Below are positions 15,759-24,830 of a stretch of DNA of 64,000 bases, in pieces (positions within the stretch are counted from its first letter, which is position 1; each line of letters starts with the position of its first letter). The position numbers were made by a program, and so were the translations under genes. Origin of the DNA: Oceanobacillus alkalisoli (GTDB lineage Bacteria > Bacillota > Bacilli > Bacillales > Amphibacillaceae). A model generated the notes under the pieces. That model made no database searches. It was not told the DNA's origin and was given only the letters and a program-made list of their open reading frames with translations. The DNA lies in NCBI RefSeq assembly GCF_021556485.1, contig NZ_JAKGBW010000007.1, positions 1 to 64,000 on the forward strand. The letters run 5' to 3'.

Positions 15759-16295
15759 TTGGAAAATTTTCACTTGTACAACTTTACCTTTGAGAACTTA
15801 AGCAGGAAAAATATGTCATTTCAAGAAGTGTTTCGGTATATTAAAAGTTTCATGGAGAAGGATCGATATGGCAATTATAAATTGATGTTTGGAACAGATT
15901 CCCAGGTCCATCCAACTTATACGCGTTTTATTACAGGGATTGTCATACAGTGTGAAACGAAAGGAGCATGGGCTTGTATTCGAAAAGTGATTGTTCCAAG
16001 AAGAATGGATCATCTTCATGAACGGATTTCTTATGAGACAACATTGACGGAAGAAATTGTCGGGATGTTTACAGAGGAACGGAAGGATGAGCTAATTGAG
16101 CTTATTTTGCCGAACATTTATCGAGGTGCTTCATTAACGATTGAAGGGCATATTGATATTGGCTCAGGTAATAAAAATAAGACAAGAATCTTTGTAAATG
16201 AAATGCTTGCACGTATGGAAGCACTTGGAATTGAAGCAAAGATTAAACCGGAGGCATTTGTGGCAAGTTCTTACGCGAATCGGTATACAAAATAA
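15759..16295 (+). CDS. ykuK: YkuK family RNase H-like protein (DUF458)
   Basis: At 178 aa it matches B. subtilis YkuK. The core FGTDSQVH and the later GHIDIGSG give acidic residues arranged as in RNase H-like folds, which underlies the family name. Activity has not been established. The start is TTG, placed by GAGGAGG 8 bases upstream. Nothing in the surroundings forms an operon with it. Confidence 0.9.
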   Translation: MENFHLYNFTFENLSRKNMSFQEVFRYIKSFMEKDRYGNYKLMFGTDSQVHPTYTRFITGIVIQCETKGAWACIRKVIVPRRMDHLHERISYETTLTEEIVGMFTEERKDELIELILPNIYRGASLTIEGHIDIGSGNKNKTRIFVNEMLARMEALGIEAKIKPEAFVASSYANRYTK

Positions 16296-16489
16296 GTTTT
16301 AGAAAAAACAAAATATATTAAGAGCTTTAAAGCTTTGTACATAAGGCTTTGTTGATGAAGAACAGATTCTTCAATAAACTATTTTCAATCTTTTTTAAAA
16401 AAGGTGTTGCATTATAATTTAAAATCGAATAGACTGTATTATAACAAAAGGTTAATAAATAAAATTGTTATATAAAAGGAGGGGCGAAA

Positions 16490-16594
16490 ATGAATAGACA
16501 TGAACAAGTATCGTGTCCAGAATGCGGGCAGGAAGTTGATTCAAGAAGCTATACGATGGAATGTGATTATTGTTTGTCAAAAAAGGAAGATTAA
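16490..16594 (+). CDS. 34-residue CXXC zinc-ribbon microprotein
   Basis: MNRHEQVSCPECGQEVDS begins a tiny protein with two CXXC pairs (Cys9/Cys12 and Cys25/Cys28), the layout of a single zinc ribbon. A very strong Shine-Dalgarno (AAAGGAGGGG) ends 5-6 bases before the ATG, which argues for real translation. It lies 79 bp before aceB in the same direction and shares similar TATAACA-type sequence words upstream. B. subtilis YhfH-type microproteins have a similar size, but I cannot assign a name. Confidence 0.7.
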   Translation: MNRHEQVSCPECGQEVDSRSYTMECDYCLSKKED

Positions 16595-16606
16595 ATTTTT
16601 TTAGCT

Positions 16607-16626
16607 ATATTGTTGTATAACAATAT
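16607..16626. promoter_or_regulatory. palindrome upstream of aceB
   Basis: ATATTGTTGTATAACAATAT is a 20 bp near-perfect dyad, 47 bp before the aceB start. Related words (TTATAACA or its complement) occur at about 16439, 16465 and 16645. It looks like an operator for the glyoxylate genes and perhaps the microprotein. Regulator unknown. Confidence 0.5.
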
Positions 16627-16672
16627 AATTATTTAAAACTATATTATAACAGTTTATTGGGAGAGTGAATTC

Positions 16673-18277
16673 ATGCTTACGAATCAAAGTTCTGTTTCTG
16701 TACAAATTGAACACGACCACTCCTTTCCAGAAATCCTAACACCTCAAGCCTTAGCGTTTTTAGGGAAACTGCATGAGCACTTCGATGAACGGCGAAGGAA
16801 CTTACTCGAAATCAGACAACAAATTCAAGAAAAACTGAATGAAGGAAGACAACTGCAGTTCTTGATAGAAACGAAGCATATCCGTGAAGGTGACTGGACA
16901 GTCGGACGTTTGCCGAAAGATTTACAAGATCGCCGGGTTGAAATTACAGGTCCGGTTGATAGGAAGATGATCATCAATGCACTCAACTCAGGAGCAAAGG
17001 CATTCATGGCAGATTTTGAAGATGCAACATCTCCAACTTGGGATAACATGATGAACGGGCAAATAAACTTAAAAGATGCTATACGCAGGTCGATTGATTT
17101 TGAAGCAGCAAATGGCAAGCGGTATGAACTGGATGAAGAAACTGCTGTCTTAATCGTCAGACCGCGGGGATGGCATTTAGAAGAAAAGCATTTACAGTGC
17201 AACGGAAAATTAATGTCTGCCAGTTTAGTAGATTTTGGACTGTATTTGTATCACAATGCAGCAGAACTGATAGCAAGAGGAACAGGTCCGTACTTTTATT
17301 TACCGAAAGTCGAGAATCACCTGGAAGCGCGGCTTTGGAATGAGGTTTTTGTTTTTGCGCAAAATGAACTTGGTATTCCACAAGGTACGATTAAGGCAAC
17401 GGTCCTGATTGAGACAATTACAGCTGCATTTGAAATGGATGAGATTTTATACGAATTACGCGAGCATGCTGCAGGACTAAACTGTGGCCGTTGGGATTAC
17501 ATTTTTAGCTATATTAAAAAGTTTCATCAAGATCAAGACCGGATTCTTCCGGACCGGGCGACTGTAACAATGGAAGTTCCATTCATGCGTTCGTATTCCC
17601 AGCTTGCCATCAAAACTTGTCATAAACGAAATGCGATGGCGATCGGTGGCATGGCTGCCCATATCCCGGTGAGAAATAATGAAGCGAAAAATAAAATTGC
17701 TTTTGACAAGGTGCGTAAGGATAAAGAGCGGGAAGCACGTGACGGGCATGATGGAACATGGGTTGCTCATCCGGGAATGGTTGAACTTGTAAGAGAAGTC
17801 TTCGATGAGATTATGCCGACTCCGAACCAGTTGCATCGTAAGCGGGAAGATGTTGAAGTAACAGCAGAAGATCTTGTCCAGTTGCCTGATGGAGAGATTA
17901 CGGAAGAAGGGCTTCGGACGAATGTCAATGTTGGAATTCAGTATACGGCTGCATGGCTATCGGGAAGAGGTGCTGTACCAATTAATCATTTAATGGAAGA
18001 CGCAGCAACCGCAGAAATATCGAGAGCTCAAATTTGGCAATGGATTCGGTATCCAAAAGGGGTACTTTCCGATGGTAAAAAGGTGACATTTGAGTTGGTT
18101 GACGAGATTCTTCAGGAAGAACTGGAGAAGATTAAGAAACAGGTAGGGGAAACGGTTTACGAACAAGGGCATTTTACAGAAGCTGCAGAGATTTTTGATT
18201 CGTTAGTGAAAGAAGATAAATTTGCAGAATTCTTAACACTACCAGCATACAAACAATTAACGAGGGGGAATCAATAA
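16673..18277 (+). CDS. aceB: malate synthase A
   Basis: The 534 aa length and sequence match the malate synthase A isoform. Recognisable parts are the [13 protein letters not shown] stretch, [23 protein letters not shown] and [12 protein letters not shown], which contain the catalytic Arg, Glu and Asp. The enzyme condenses glyoxylate with acetyl-CoA to malate in the cytoplasm. The ATG follows GGGAGAG. It overlaps aceA by one base, so the two glyoxylate-shunt enzymes are translationally coupled. This lets the cell grow on fatty acids or acetate, fitting the fad operon in this window. Confidence 0.96.
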   Translation: MLTNQSSVSVQIEHDHSFPEILTPQALAFLGKLHEHFDERRRNLLEIRQQIQEKLNEGRQLQFLIETKHIREGDWTVGRLPKDLQDRRVEITGPVDRKMIINALNSGAKAFMADFEDATSPTWDNMMNGQINLKDAIRRSIDFEAANGKRYELDEETAVLIVRPRGWHLEEKHLQCNGKLMSASLVDFGLYLYHNAAELIARGTGPYFYLPKVENHLEARLWNEVFVFAQNELGIPQGTIKATVLIETITAAFEMDEILYELREHAAGLNCGRWDYIFSYIKKFHQDQDRILPDRATVTMEVPFMRSYSQLAIKTCHKRNAMAIGGMAAHIPVRNNEAKNKIAFDKVRKDKEREARDGHDGTWVAHPGMVELVREVFDEIMPTPNQLHRKREDVEVTAEDLVQLPDGEITEEGLRTNVNVGIQYTAAWLSGRGAVPINHLMEDAATAEISRAQIWQWIRYPKGVLSDGKKVTFELVDEILQEELEKIKKQVGETVYEQGHFTEAAEIFDSLVKEDKFAEFLTLPAYKQLTRGNQ

Positions 18278-19554
18278 TGTACCAAGAGCGGGCAGAGCAA
18301 TTACAAAGGGAATGGGAAAATAAGGAACGGTGGTTAGGGATTAGAAGGGAATATTCAGCCGAGGATGTCATCCGGTTGAGAGGTTCCATCGATATGGAGC
18401 ATACCTTGGCGACTCGTGGGGCAGAAAAATTATGGAACTTAATCAACGAGGAAGATTATATTAATGCATTAGGCGCATTAACTGGAAACCAAGCGGTGCA
18501 GCAAGTAAAAGCAGGTCTGAAGGCAATATATTTAAGTGGTTGGCAAGTAGCAGCAGATGCGAACCTGTCAGGTGAAATGTATCCGGATCAGAGCTTGTAC
18601 CCAGCAAATAGTGTGCCGCATGTTGTGAAGCGAATTAACCAGGCATTACAGCGTGCCGACCAAATCCATTACTCGGAAGGGGACTCTGAGATAGATTGGT
18701 TTGCCCCGATTGTGGCGGATGCTGAGGCCGGATTCGGCGGGCAGTTAAACGTGTTTGAGTTGATGAAAGGAATGATTGAGTCAGGTGCTTCAGGAGTGCA
18801 CTTTGAGGATCAATTATCTTCCGAGAAAAAGTGTGGACACTTGGGCGGGAAAGTGTTACTTCCTACACAAACGGCAGTTAAAAACTTGATTGCTGCCCGA
18901 TTTGCTGCAGATGTTATGGGAACACCAACGCTCATTATTGCTCGTACCGATGCGAATGCCGCTGATATGATTACGAGTGATGTTGATCCAACAGACGCAC
19001 CATTTATTACAGGTGAAAGGACATCGGAAGGATTTTTCCGGACAAAAGCGGGACTGGATCAAGCAATTGCACGGGGCTTGGCTTACGCACCTTATGCAGA
19101 CCTAATCTGGTGTGAAACGTCAGAGCCGGATATGGAAGAAGCACGTCGTTTCGCTGAAGCAATCCATGAACAATATCCGGATAAACTGCTAGCTTATAAT
19201 TGTTCACCGTCATTTAACTGGAAACGGAAATTGTCAGATGAGGAAATTGCTAATTTCCAGCGGGAACTTGGGAAGATGGGTTATAAGTTCCAGTTTGTGA
19301 CACTAGCAGGTTTCCATGCATTGAATCACAGCATGTTTGAACTGGCAAGAAAATACAAAGATGAAGGTATGGCGGCTTATTCTGAATTGCAGCAAGCAGA
19401 ATTTGCTAGCGAAATCCATGGTTACAGCGCAACAAGACATCAGCGTGAAGTTGGAACAGGTTACTTTGATGAAGTAGCACAAGTCATTTCAAGAGGAGAC
19501 TCTTCAACAACCGCACTTGCAGGATCAACAGAAGCAGAACAATTTACAAGTTGA
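18277..19554 (+). CDS. aceA: isocitrate lyase
   Basis: A 425 aa isocitrate lyase with the signature KKCGH (catalytic Cys186) and the metal-binding [10 protein letters not shown] stretch. It splits isocitrate into succinate and glyoxylate. The start ATG overlaps the aceB stop (TAATG), and GAGGGG lies 9 bases upstream. A long inverted repeat starts 10 bp after its stop. Confidence 0.96.
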   Translation: MYQERAEQLQREWENKERWLGIRREYSAEDVIRLRGSIDMEHTLATRGAEKLWNLINEEDYINALGALTGNQAVQQVKAGLKAIYLSGWQVAADANLSGEMYPDQSLYPANSVPHVVKRINQALQRADQIHYSEGDSEIDWFAPIVADAEAGFGGQLNVFELMKGMIESGASGVHFEDQLSSEKKCGHLGGKVLLPTQTAVKNLIAARFAADVMGTPTLIIARTDANAADMITSDVDPTDAPFITGERTSEGFFRTKAGLDQAIARGLAYAPYADLIWCETSEPDMEEARRFAEAIHEQYPDKLLAYNCSPSFNWKRKLSDEEIANFQRELGKMGYKFQFVTLAGFHALNHSMFELARKYKDEGMAAYSELQQAEFASEIHGYSATRHQREVGTGYFDEVAQVISRGDSSTTALAGSTEAEQFTS

Positions 19555-19563
19555 TTGGAGAGC

Positions 19564-19622
19564 GGGACAGCAGGGTCAGAGGAACCGTCCCAGTGGGACA
19601 TTTCCTCTGACCCTGCTGTTCC
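19564..19622. repeat. GGGACA-type dispersed repeat, copy 3, long perfect hairpin
   Basis: The arms 19564-19584 and 19602-19622 pair at 20 of 21 positions (AGCAGGGTCAGAGGAA and complement), with ACCGTCCCAGTGGGACAT between. This is the longest member of the family. It has no T run, but could protect the 3' end of the aceBA message. Confidence 0.8.
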
Positions 19623-19648
19623 GACTTCATTTACCTTCCTGTTACAGC

Positions 19649-19677
19649 TTGACGTAACCGGGTTTTTAGGTTATAAT
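19649..19677 (+). promoter_or_regulatory. sigma-A promoter of spx
   Basis: TTGACG (19649-19654), 17 bp spacer, TATAAT (19672-19677). Near-consensus housekeeping promoter. Confidence 0.8.
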
Positions 19678-19746
19678 ATATTTAATTAAACATATTTGAA
19701 TTTGTTGAAATAGATGATTAATTAAATAATATATGGGGGTAAATGA

Positions 19747-20142
19747 ATGGTCACACTTTACGTCACACCTAGCTGTACTTCCTGTAGAAAAGCAAGAAAA
19801 TGGTTTCAGGAGAATAATATTCCTTTTATTGAAAGAAATATTATGTCTGACCCGGTAACAAGGGATGAAATCAAAGAAATTTTACGCTTGACGGATAATG
19901 GTACGGAGGAAATTATTTCTACCCGTTCAAAAGCTTTCCAACAATTAAAACCTGATTTGGAAAAATTAACATTACAGGATTTATTGACATTAATTGAAGA
20001 AAATCCAGGAATCTTAAAACGCCCAATCATGTTTGATGATAAACGTCTCCAGGTCGGATATAACGGGGACGAAATCCGTAGTTTCTTACCACGTTCGGTA
20101 AGAGAATTCAACTTGCAGGAAATGCAAAAGATGATTAACTAA
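19747..20142 (+). CDS. spx: transcriptional regulator Spx
   Basis: The 131 aa ArsC-fold protein has the Spx redox switch CTSC (Cys10, Cys13), the STRSKAFQ and RPI motifs and the [17 protein letters not shown] tail. Spx binds the alpha subunit of RNA polymerase and activates thiol-stress genes when its CXXC is oxidised; ClpXP degrades it. GGGGG is 6 bases before the ATG. It is monocistronic with its own strong promoter and terminator, unlike B. subtilis, where it follows yjbC. Confidence 0.95.
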   Translation: MVTLYVTPSCTSCRKARKWFQENNIPFIERNIMSDPVTRDEIKEILRLTDNGTEEIISTRSKAFQQLKPDLEKLTLQDLLTLIEENPGILKRPIMFDDKRLQVGYNGDEIRSFLPRSVREFNLQEMQKMIN

Positions 20143-20161
20143 ACATATTCAATATAAATGA

Positions 20162-20200
20162 AGTGCTATTTCTCGAACAACCGAGGGATAGCACTTTTTT
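20162..20200 (+). terminator. terminator of spx
   Basis: AGTGCTAT with ATAGCACT plus inner TCTCG/CCGAG pairing, then TTTTTT. Confidence 0.85.
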
Positions 20201-20241
20201 GATTTGTTTTATACAATCAATCTGAAAGAATTTTTAATACA

Positions 20242-20270
20242 TGCAACTTTTCATCATCTGCCTGCATCTT
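20242..20270 (+). promoter_or_regulatory. candidate ECF-type autoregulatory promoter
   Basis: TGCAAC (20242-20247), 17 bp, CATCTT (20265-20270). The AAC in the -35 box and a CGTC-like -10 are hallmarks of promoters read by many ECF sigma factors. It lies directly before the sigma gene. Confidence 0.45.
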
Positions 20271-20293
20271 AGTAATAAGGGGGAGGGAGCAAG

Positions 20294-20875
20294 TTGAACC
20301 TAGTCGACAGGTTAAAAAGAAAAGAGGAAGCTGCTTTACTCGAACTCATGAATCAATATGGGGACTATTTGCTCCGAATGGCTTATCTATTAATCAACGA
20401 TTATCAGCGTGCAGAGGAGGCAGTGCAGGATGCCTTTATTTCTGCATTTGAAAAAATAAATCAGCTGGAAAAGGAAGAGTATCTGAAGAGCTGGCTGACA
20501 ACAATAACGATTAATCGTTGCCGCCAGCAAATGCGCAAATGGAGTTTTAAGCATATTTTCCCAGATATAAAAACAGTCGAATACATCAAACAAGCGGATA
20601 TGGCGGATAGTCCGGAAACGGATATATTGGCAATTGAGCAGAACAAGAATCTGACGGCTGCCATTCATTCATTGGATTATAAATATAGGGAAGTTATCAC
20701 ATTATTTTATTTTAACGAATTGAAGCTTGCAGAAATTACTGCCTTGACCAATATAAAGGAAAATACCATCAAGTCACGATTGAAGCGAGCAAAAAAATTG
20801 TTAAGGAACTATTTACTAGAGGAGGAGGATGCACATAATGGAGGAAAAAAATCAGATGAAGAATCGATTAGATGA
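20294..20875 (+). CDS. ECF-type RNA polymerase sigma factor
   Basis: 193 aa with region 2 (YLLRMAYLLINDYQRAEEAVQDAF) and region 4 (LDYKYREVITLFYFNEL through IKENTIKSRLKRAKKLL). The start is TTG after GGGGGAGGGAG. The gene overlaps the next by 38 bases, which is usual for a sigma factor and its anti-sigma. The large exported protein encoded third is probably its main target or sensor partner. ECF subgroup cannot be assigned by eye. Confidence 0.92.
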   Translation: MNLVDRLKRKEEAALLELMNQYGDYLLRMAYLLINDYQRAEEAVQDAFISAFEKINQLEKEEYLKSWLTTITINRCRQQMRKWSFKHIFPDIKTVEYIKQADMADSPETDILAIEQNKNLTAAIHSLDYKYREVITLFYFNELKLAEITALTNIKENTIKSRLKRAKKLLRNYLLEEEDAHNGGKKSDEESIR

Positions 20876-21152
20876 GGAACTTGAAAATATTCGGTTTACA
20901 AAACAAGCAGATGTGTTGAAAAAAGTTTACCGGCCAACGTGGAAAGATAAGCTTCTTCTACTATGGAATAAAGAGATCAGCATCCCAATTCTTCCGGTGA
21001 GTTCAGCCATCGTCATCCTTTTGTTCGGGTATGGATTTTTCACCATTTCCGAGTTCAATAACCAGGAAGAATACCCGCATGAAACAATTGAAATCGGCGG
21101 TAGTACGTATTGGAAAGCAGAAATAGAGAGAAGGCTTGCGAATGAGGAATAA
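20838..21152 (+). CDS. putative membrane anti-sigma factor
   Basis: From ATG 20838 the protein is 104 aa: a charged cytoplasmic N-terminal part (about 1-45), one membrane helix (ISIPILPVSSAIVILLFGYG) and a short outside tail ending in a glycine motif IEIGGSTYW. Size, topology and overlap with the sigma gene suggest it holds the sigma factor at the membrane. No zinc-binding HXXXCXXC motif is present, so it is not a ZAS-type anti-sigma. GAGGAGG lies 12 bases before this ATG and only 3 bases before the alternative ATG 20829. Confidence 0.7.
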   Translation: MEEKNQMKNRLDEELENIRFTKQADVLKKVYRPTWKDKLLLLWNKEISIPILPVSSAIVILLFGYGFFTISEFNNQEEYPHETIEIGGSTYWKAEIERRLANEE

Positions 21153-23394
21153 CATAACGTTAAAAGTAAAACATTTGATTATGATTATTACAGGTGTTTT
21201 TATCCTTCTTCCCCTCGCCAGTATTTATCTGATGCCGCAACTCGAACTCGGACTAGTAAAGTATAAACATGCGAATGGAAGTGGGCTTGGAAAAGATAAA
21301 ATTCTCGAACTATTGGAAGACAAGATTCTGCCGAGTCAAAAATATCATCTGATTGAAGAGTATTTCTTAACTGGGGAATGGATGGATGACTATGCAATCT
21401 ATGTCGGACCCTCCATGACGACAAGCGTGGCTGCGGATCGCGATTGGCCGCTCATCAGCTGGGAAGAAAAGCAACCATATATTGAGGACTATCTAGAAAA
21501 TGGGCCTCTTAACGGGTATTTGGAAACAGCAGTGGTCGAACTTGCTTATGAAGCAGTACGGGAAGAAGATGACGCTAGACTTCAAGAAATCTATCATCGC
21601 GCAGTCGAACGTTTGGAAAAGTCGGAGCACTCCTATATAATCCCCGAGCTAAAGTTTTCGTTTATAAAACTCCACCTGCAAGCTGGGAATCTAGCTGAAG
21701 CGAAAACTCTATTAGAGCATTTTGAAGTTCCGGATCACGCGTATGCCAAGGCGCAAAAGGAGCAATATGAAGCACTCCTTTTATTGGGGAATGGGCAGTT
21801 GGAAGAAGCTTTAGAAACGGTTCAACAAGGTTTGGAAGAATATATAGCTGCATGGGAAAGAGAAGGACAGGAGGATCCGGTAGAACAGACCGGTGTTTAT
21901 GAAGAGATGAAGAAATTGGAAAACCACTTGCTAAGTGGGATTCCTGCACATGGTGTGGCAGAGGTTCGGAAGGTTTCAGGAAATATGAGCAGACAGGACG
22001 GGACCCCGATTAAGGAAGCTGGTGTATTTCTTAGGGATGCAGCCGATGTTAATAGCTCAATTCGTCCCGATGAATGGTATCAGACAACGACAGATGCTGC
22101 TGGAAATTATGAATTCGCGGGAGTCATACCGGGAGATTATCAAGTGTTTGCCGGTTTCCAAGTGGAGCAGATTGATGGCTATTTTTGGCCGGTTGAGATG
22201 AATGACTGGGTGCGAATTGATGGTACAGAAAATGTCCAATACGATATCACGCTTGCCCCGCTGCTGGAAGTGAACGCTCCTGCAAACGAAGCAATATTGG
22301 AAGAGGAAACGATTGATTTTAGCTGGGAAGCGGTTGAAGGGGCGGCTTATTACATGCTTGATTTTCATATAGAAGAAAGTGAAGTTTCTTATGGAATGAG
22401 CTGGGATAGAAAAGTGGAAGGAAACCAACTTTCATTACCTGTAGAGAGTCTTTATAATATCTATTTAAACGTTCTTTTGGATATCGCGGAAACGAAAAAT
22501 GATTATTTCAACCCGGCAACGATGCTGGGCTTTGAAAATCCAGAGGGACATTATTCCTGGAATGTGAAAGCTTTTGATAAAAATGGAAATCTAATCACAC
22601 AGAGTAATGGATACCGGTTAGCGGAAGAAACAATCGGAAATCTGCCGACCATGTATTTAAAACAACGTGAGCTAACAGCGGAAGATGAATTGCTGCTTGC
22701 GGGTGAATTGGAACAGGCACTTGACGGTTACCACAGCGTTTTAACATCCAATCCAGAGGACTTGCATAGTCTTCGGATGGTTGCGCGGTTGATCGGGATT
22801 GAAGCGGACGGGAGCTTCAGTACCACGCAGAAACTACAGCAACCTTATTATGAACAACTAGCAGGGCTTACGGCAGATCCAATTTATATCGACCAGATAT
22901 TACGTTTCTATTACGAGGAAAGCGATTGGGAGCAATTTGAGAAATGGTATCAGAAGTATAAGCGGTCTTTAAAAGAAACGATCGACCCGCATACAAAAAG
23001 TATCCATGCTAATGCCCTTTTATTTCAAGGGGAATACGAGGCAGCTGCGGATCTCCACATGGAAGCACTGCAGGAAGGAAGCGGCCACCATAATATCGGA
23101 AATCTTTTGGCACTGGAAATTTATCTTGGTACTGATTTAGATGAAGTATACGATTTAGCGAGGCAATATCCTTATATGGAATATACGACTGGTAATGTCG
23201 GTGTAGTGGATTGGAGTGTTCTAATTTCTGATATAAAAAAAGCGGTGAATGAGCATACTCGGGTTATCGATATTTTGCATGAAGGTCTGAGATTCTTTTT
23301 TAAAGAGCAGGGTGCAAAGCTTGAGGAATGGAAGGAACAAACAGAACAAGCTCCTCTTACTAAATTTATCCATGCTTTAGAAGAAGTGAATTAA
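21142..23394 (+). CDS. large membrane-anchored surface protein with Cna-B/carboxypeptidase-regulatory-like domain and helical repeats
   Basis: 750 aa from ATG 21142, overlapping the anti-sigma gene by 11 bases. One N-terminal membrane helix (about 10-30) anchors a large outside part. About 100-265 is helical, with TPR-like LEHFEVPDHAYAKAQ and alternating Leu/Ala pattern. A beta-rich domain at about 275-365 (GTPIKEAGVFLRDA, then TTDAAGNYEFAGVIPGDYQV) matches carboxypeptidase-regulatory-like folds. A second beta region (SWEAVEGAAYYMLDF) resembles fibronectin-type sequence. TPR-like helices return at 520-720. Function unknown; the operon suggests a sensor or effector of envelope stress. Confidence 0.75.
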   Translation: MRNNITLKVKHLIMIITGVFILLPLASIYLMPQLELGLVKYKHANGSGLGKDKILELLEDKILPSQKYHLIEEYFLTGEWMDDYAIYVGPSMTTSVAADRDWPLISWEEKQPYIEDYLENGPLNGYLETAVVELAYEAVREEDDARLQEIYHRAVERLEKSEHSYIIPELKFSFIKLHLQAGNLAEAKTLLEHFEVPDHAYAKAQKEQYEALLLLGNGQLEEALETVQQGLEEYIAAWEREGQEDPVEQTGVYEEMKKLENHLLSGIPAHGVAEVRKVSGNMSRQDGTPIKEAGVFLRDAADVNSSIRPDEWYQTTTDAAGNYEFAGVIPGDYQVFAGFQVEQIDGYFWPVEMNDWVRIDGTENVQYDITLAPLLEVNAPANEAILEEETIDFSWEAVEGAAYYMLDFHIEESEVSYGMSWDRKVEGNQLSLPVESLYNIYLNVLLDIAETKNDYFNPATMLGFENPEGHYSWNVKAFDKNGNLITQSNGYRLAEETIGNLPTMYLKQRELTAEDELLLAGELEQALDGYHSVLTSNPEDLHSLRMVARLIGIEADGSFSTTQKLQQPYYEQLAGLTADPIYIDQILRFYYEESDWEQFEKWYQKYKRSLKETIDPHTKSIHANALLFQGEYEAAADLHMEALQEGSGHHNIGNLLALEIYLGTDLDEVYDLARQYPYMEYTTGNVGVVDWSVLISDIKKAVNEHTRVIDILHEGLRFFFKEQGAKLEEWKEQTEQAPLTKFIHALEEVN

Positions 23395-23398
23395 ATAA

Positions 23399-23434
23399 AG
23401 CGTGAGGCAGTTATCCCGCCTCACGCTTTTTTTT
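23399..23434. terminator. bidirectional terminator
   Basis: AGCGTGAGGC and GCCTCACGCT with a 9-base loop, then eight T. It serves both converging genes. Confidence 0.88.
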
Positions 23435-23435
23435 A

Positions 23436-24083
23436 CTATATAACATACCAATAAATACAAATGAAATGGAACAAGCTGCCGAATAGGATGAAAATATGGA
23501 AAATCTCGTGGAAGCCCCAATTTTTAAAGCGGAGAAATTCTGGTTTGAAACCATAAATGATTCCGCCGATTGTATAGGCGATACCGCCAAGGATGAGATA
23601 GACCATTCCACCTGTACCAAGTGCCGGTGCTAATTCTCCAGTGAAAAAGATAACGAGCCAGCCCATTAAAAGATAAATCATGGTGGAAAGCCATCTTGGT
23701 GAAGTGAACCATGTCAGTTTGAAGATGACACCAAGAATCGCCAGGCCATTGGTGACAGCAAATAGAGTCCAGCCTAATGTGTTATTCAATGCAATGATAC
23801 ATAAAGGGGTGTAGGTTCCAGCAATTAAGACGAAAATCATCGAATGATCAATCCGCTGCAGCCAAGCTATCACCTTATCTTTTGCAATGACCATGTGATA
23901 CGTTGCAGATGCCGAATAAAGTAAAATCATGCTGACTCCAAAGATAATGACAGCTGTCAAGCCGATTATAGAATACCCTTCAGTGACGGCCTTTATAATC
24001 ATTGCTACTAGTCCAAATATAGCAAGAACTGCACCTGCCCAATGTGTCAGGCTGTTAATCGGTTCTCTAATGTACTGATTCAA
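23436..24083 (-). CDS. hemolysin III / PAQR-family membrane protein
   Basis: 215 aa with seven hydrophobic segments and the family's zinc-site motifs: an early REPINSLTHWAGA, YHM in ASATYHMVIAKDK, and the C-terminal HEIFHIFILFGSLFH. Family names include YplQ, TrhA and HlyIII. Membrane homeostasis is the likeliest role. It diverges from the DUF1836 gene, and the shared 125 bp region holds a dyad at 24120-24160. AAAGGGG lies 8 bases before the ATG. Confidence 0.9.
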   Translation of the reverse strand: MNQYIREPINSLTHWAGAVLAIFGLVAMIIKAVTEGYSIIGLTAVIIFGVSMILLYSASATYHMVIAKDKVIAWLQRIDHSMIFVLIAGTYTPLCIIALNNTLGWTLFAVTNGLAILGVIFKLTWFTSPRWLSTMIYLLMGWLVIFFTGELAPALGTGGMVYLILGGIAYTIGGIIYGFKPEFLRFKNWGFHEIFHIFILFGSLFHFICIYWYVI

Positions 24084-24119
24084 CTGGAAAACCCCTTTCG
24101 ATATTACAAGTAGTTTTTA

Positions 24120-24160
24120 AAACTATGTGTTAGTGTTATAATAATTTTATAACATAGTTT
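24120..24160. promoter_or_regulatory. operator-like dyad over divergent promoters
   Basis: AAACTATG (24120-24127) and CATAGTTT (24153-24160) flank AT-rich TATAAT-like hexamers on both strands. The adjacent DUF1836 protein, with a predicted helix-turn-helix, is a natural candidate to bind here. Confidence 0.5.
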
Positions 24161-24208
24161 ATAGTGTTCAGTCAACCGCTGATGCTGAAAATGTGGAGGA
24201 ATTTAGAT

Positions 24209-24781
24209 ATGGAAAACAATTTAGAAAACTTGCTGCGACAGTTACAGCTGGATACAAGACTATCCAGCCATGATATACCTAACCTGGATTTGTATATGGA
24301 CCAGGTCATCCAATTATTTGAAAAAAAGTATGAAAAAACGAAACGGACAACAGATGAAAAGATTTTAACGAAAACAATGATTAATAATTATTCCAAGGGG
24401 AAATTATTTTTCCCGATAAAAAATAAAAAATACTCCCCGGAACATGTTATGCTCATTGATTTGATTTATGAGATGAAGACGATTCTTGCAATCCGGGATA
24501 TTAAGACAACACTTGAATCATTGAATGAACAAATGATGGAAGAGACTTTTAATCTCGAATCATTATATGAATCCTTTTTAAAGCTTTCGAGAAATAATCT
24601 CGAACGTTTTCATGAGGATAGCAGGGAAATAGTGGAAGACGTGGATGCCGAGCAGCTTAGTGACAGCTATTTGAATAAGGTGTTGCTCATTCTATCCTTT
24701 GTTAATATGAGCAATTATTATCGCCGATCCGCTGAAGCATTAGTTGATGAGATTGTAGGTAAGGAATTGAAAAAGGACTAA
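24209..24781 (+). CDS. DUF1836 protein, putative DNA-binding regulator
   Basis: 190 aa from ATG 24209, placed by TGGAGG about 9 bases upstream; an open frame extends further but lacks a ribosome site. The first half contains the DUF1836 pattern with a MerR-like helix-turn-helix (ILTKTMINNYSKGKLFFP, about residues 52-70). The rest is helical. Such proteins are thought to be regulators. It faces away from the hemolysin III gene across a dyad, suggesting it controls that gene and itself. Confidence 0.8.
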   Translation: MENNLENLLRQLQLDTRLSSHDIPNLDLYMDQVIQLFEKKYEKTKRTTDEKILTKTMINNYSKGKLFFPIKNKKYSPEHVMLIDLIYEMKTILAIRDIKTTLESLNEQMMEETFNLESLYESFLKLSRNNLERFHEDSREIVEDVDAEQLSDSYLNKVLLILSFVNMSNYYRRSAEALVDEIVGKELKKD

Positions 24782-24830
24782 GCTTAATCGCTTATGATAA
24801 AATGAAGGAAAAAGAGTGAGGAGAATGACA

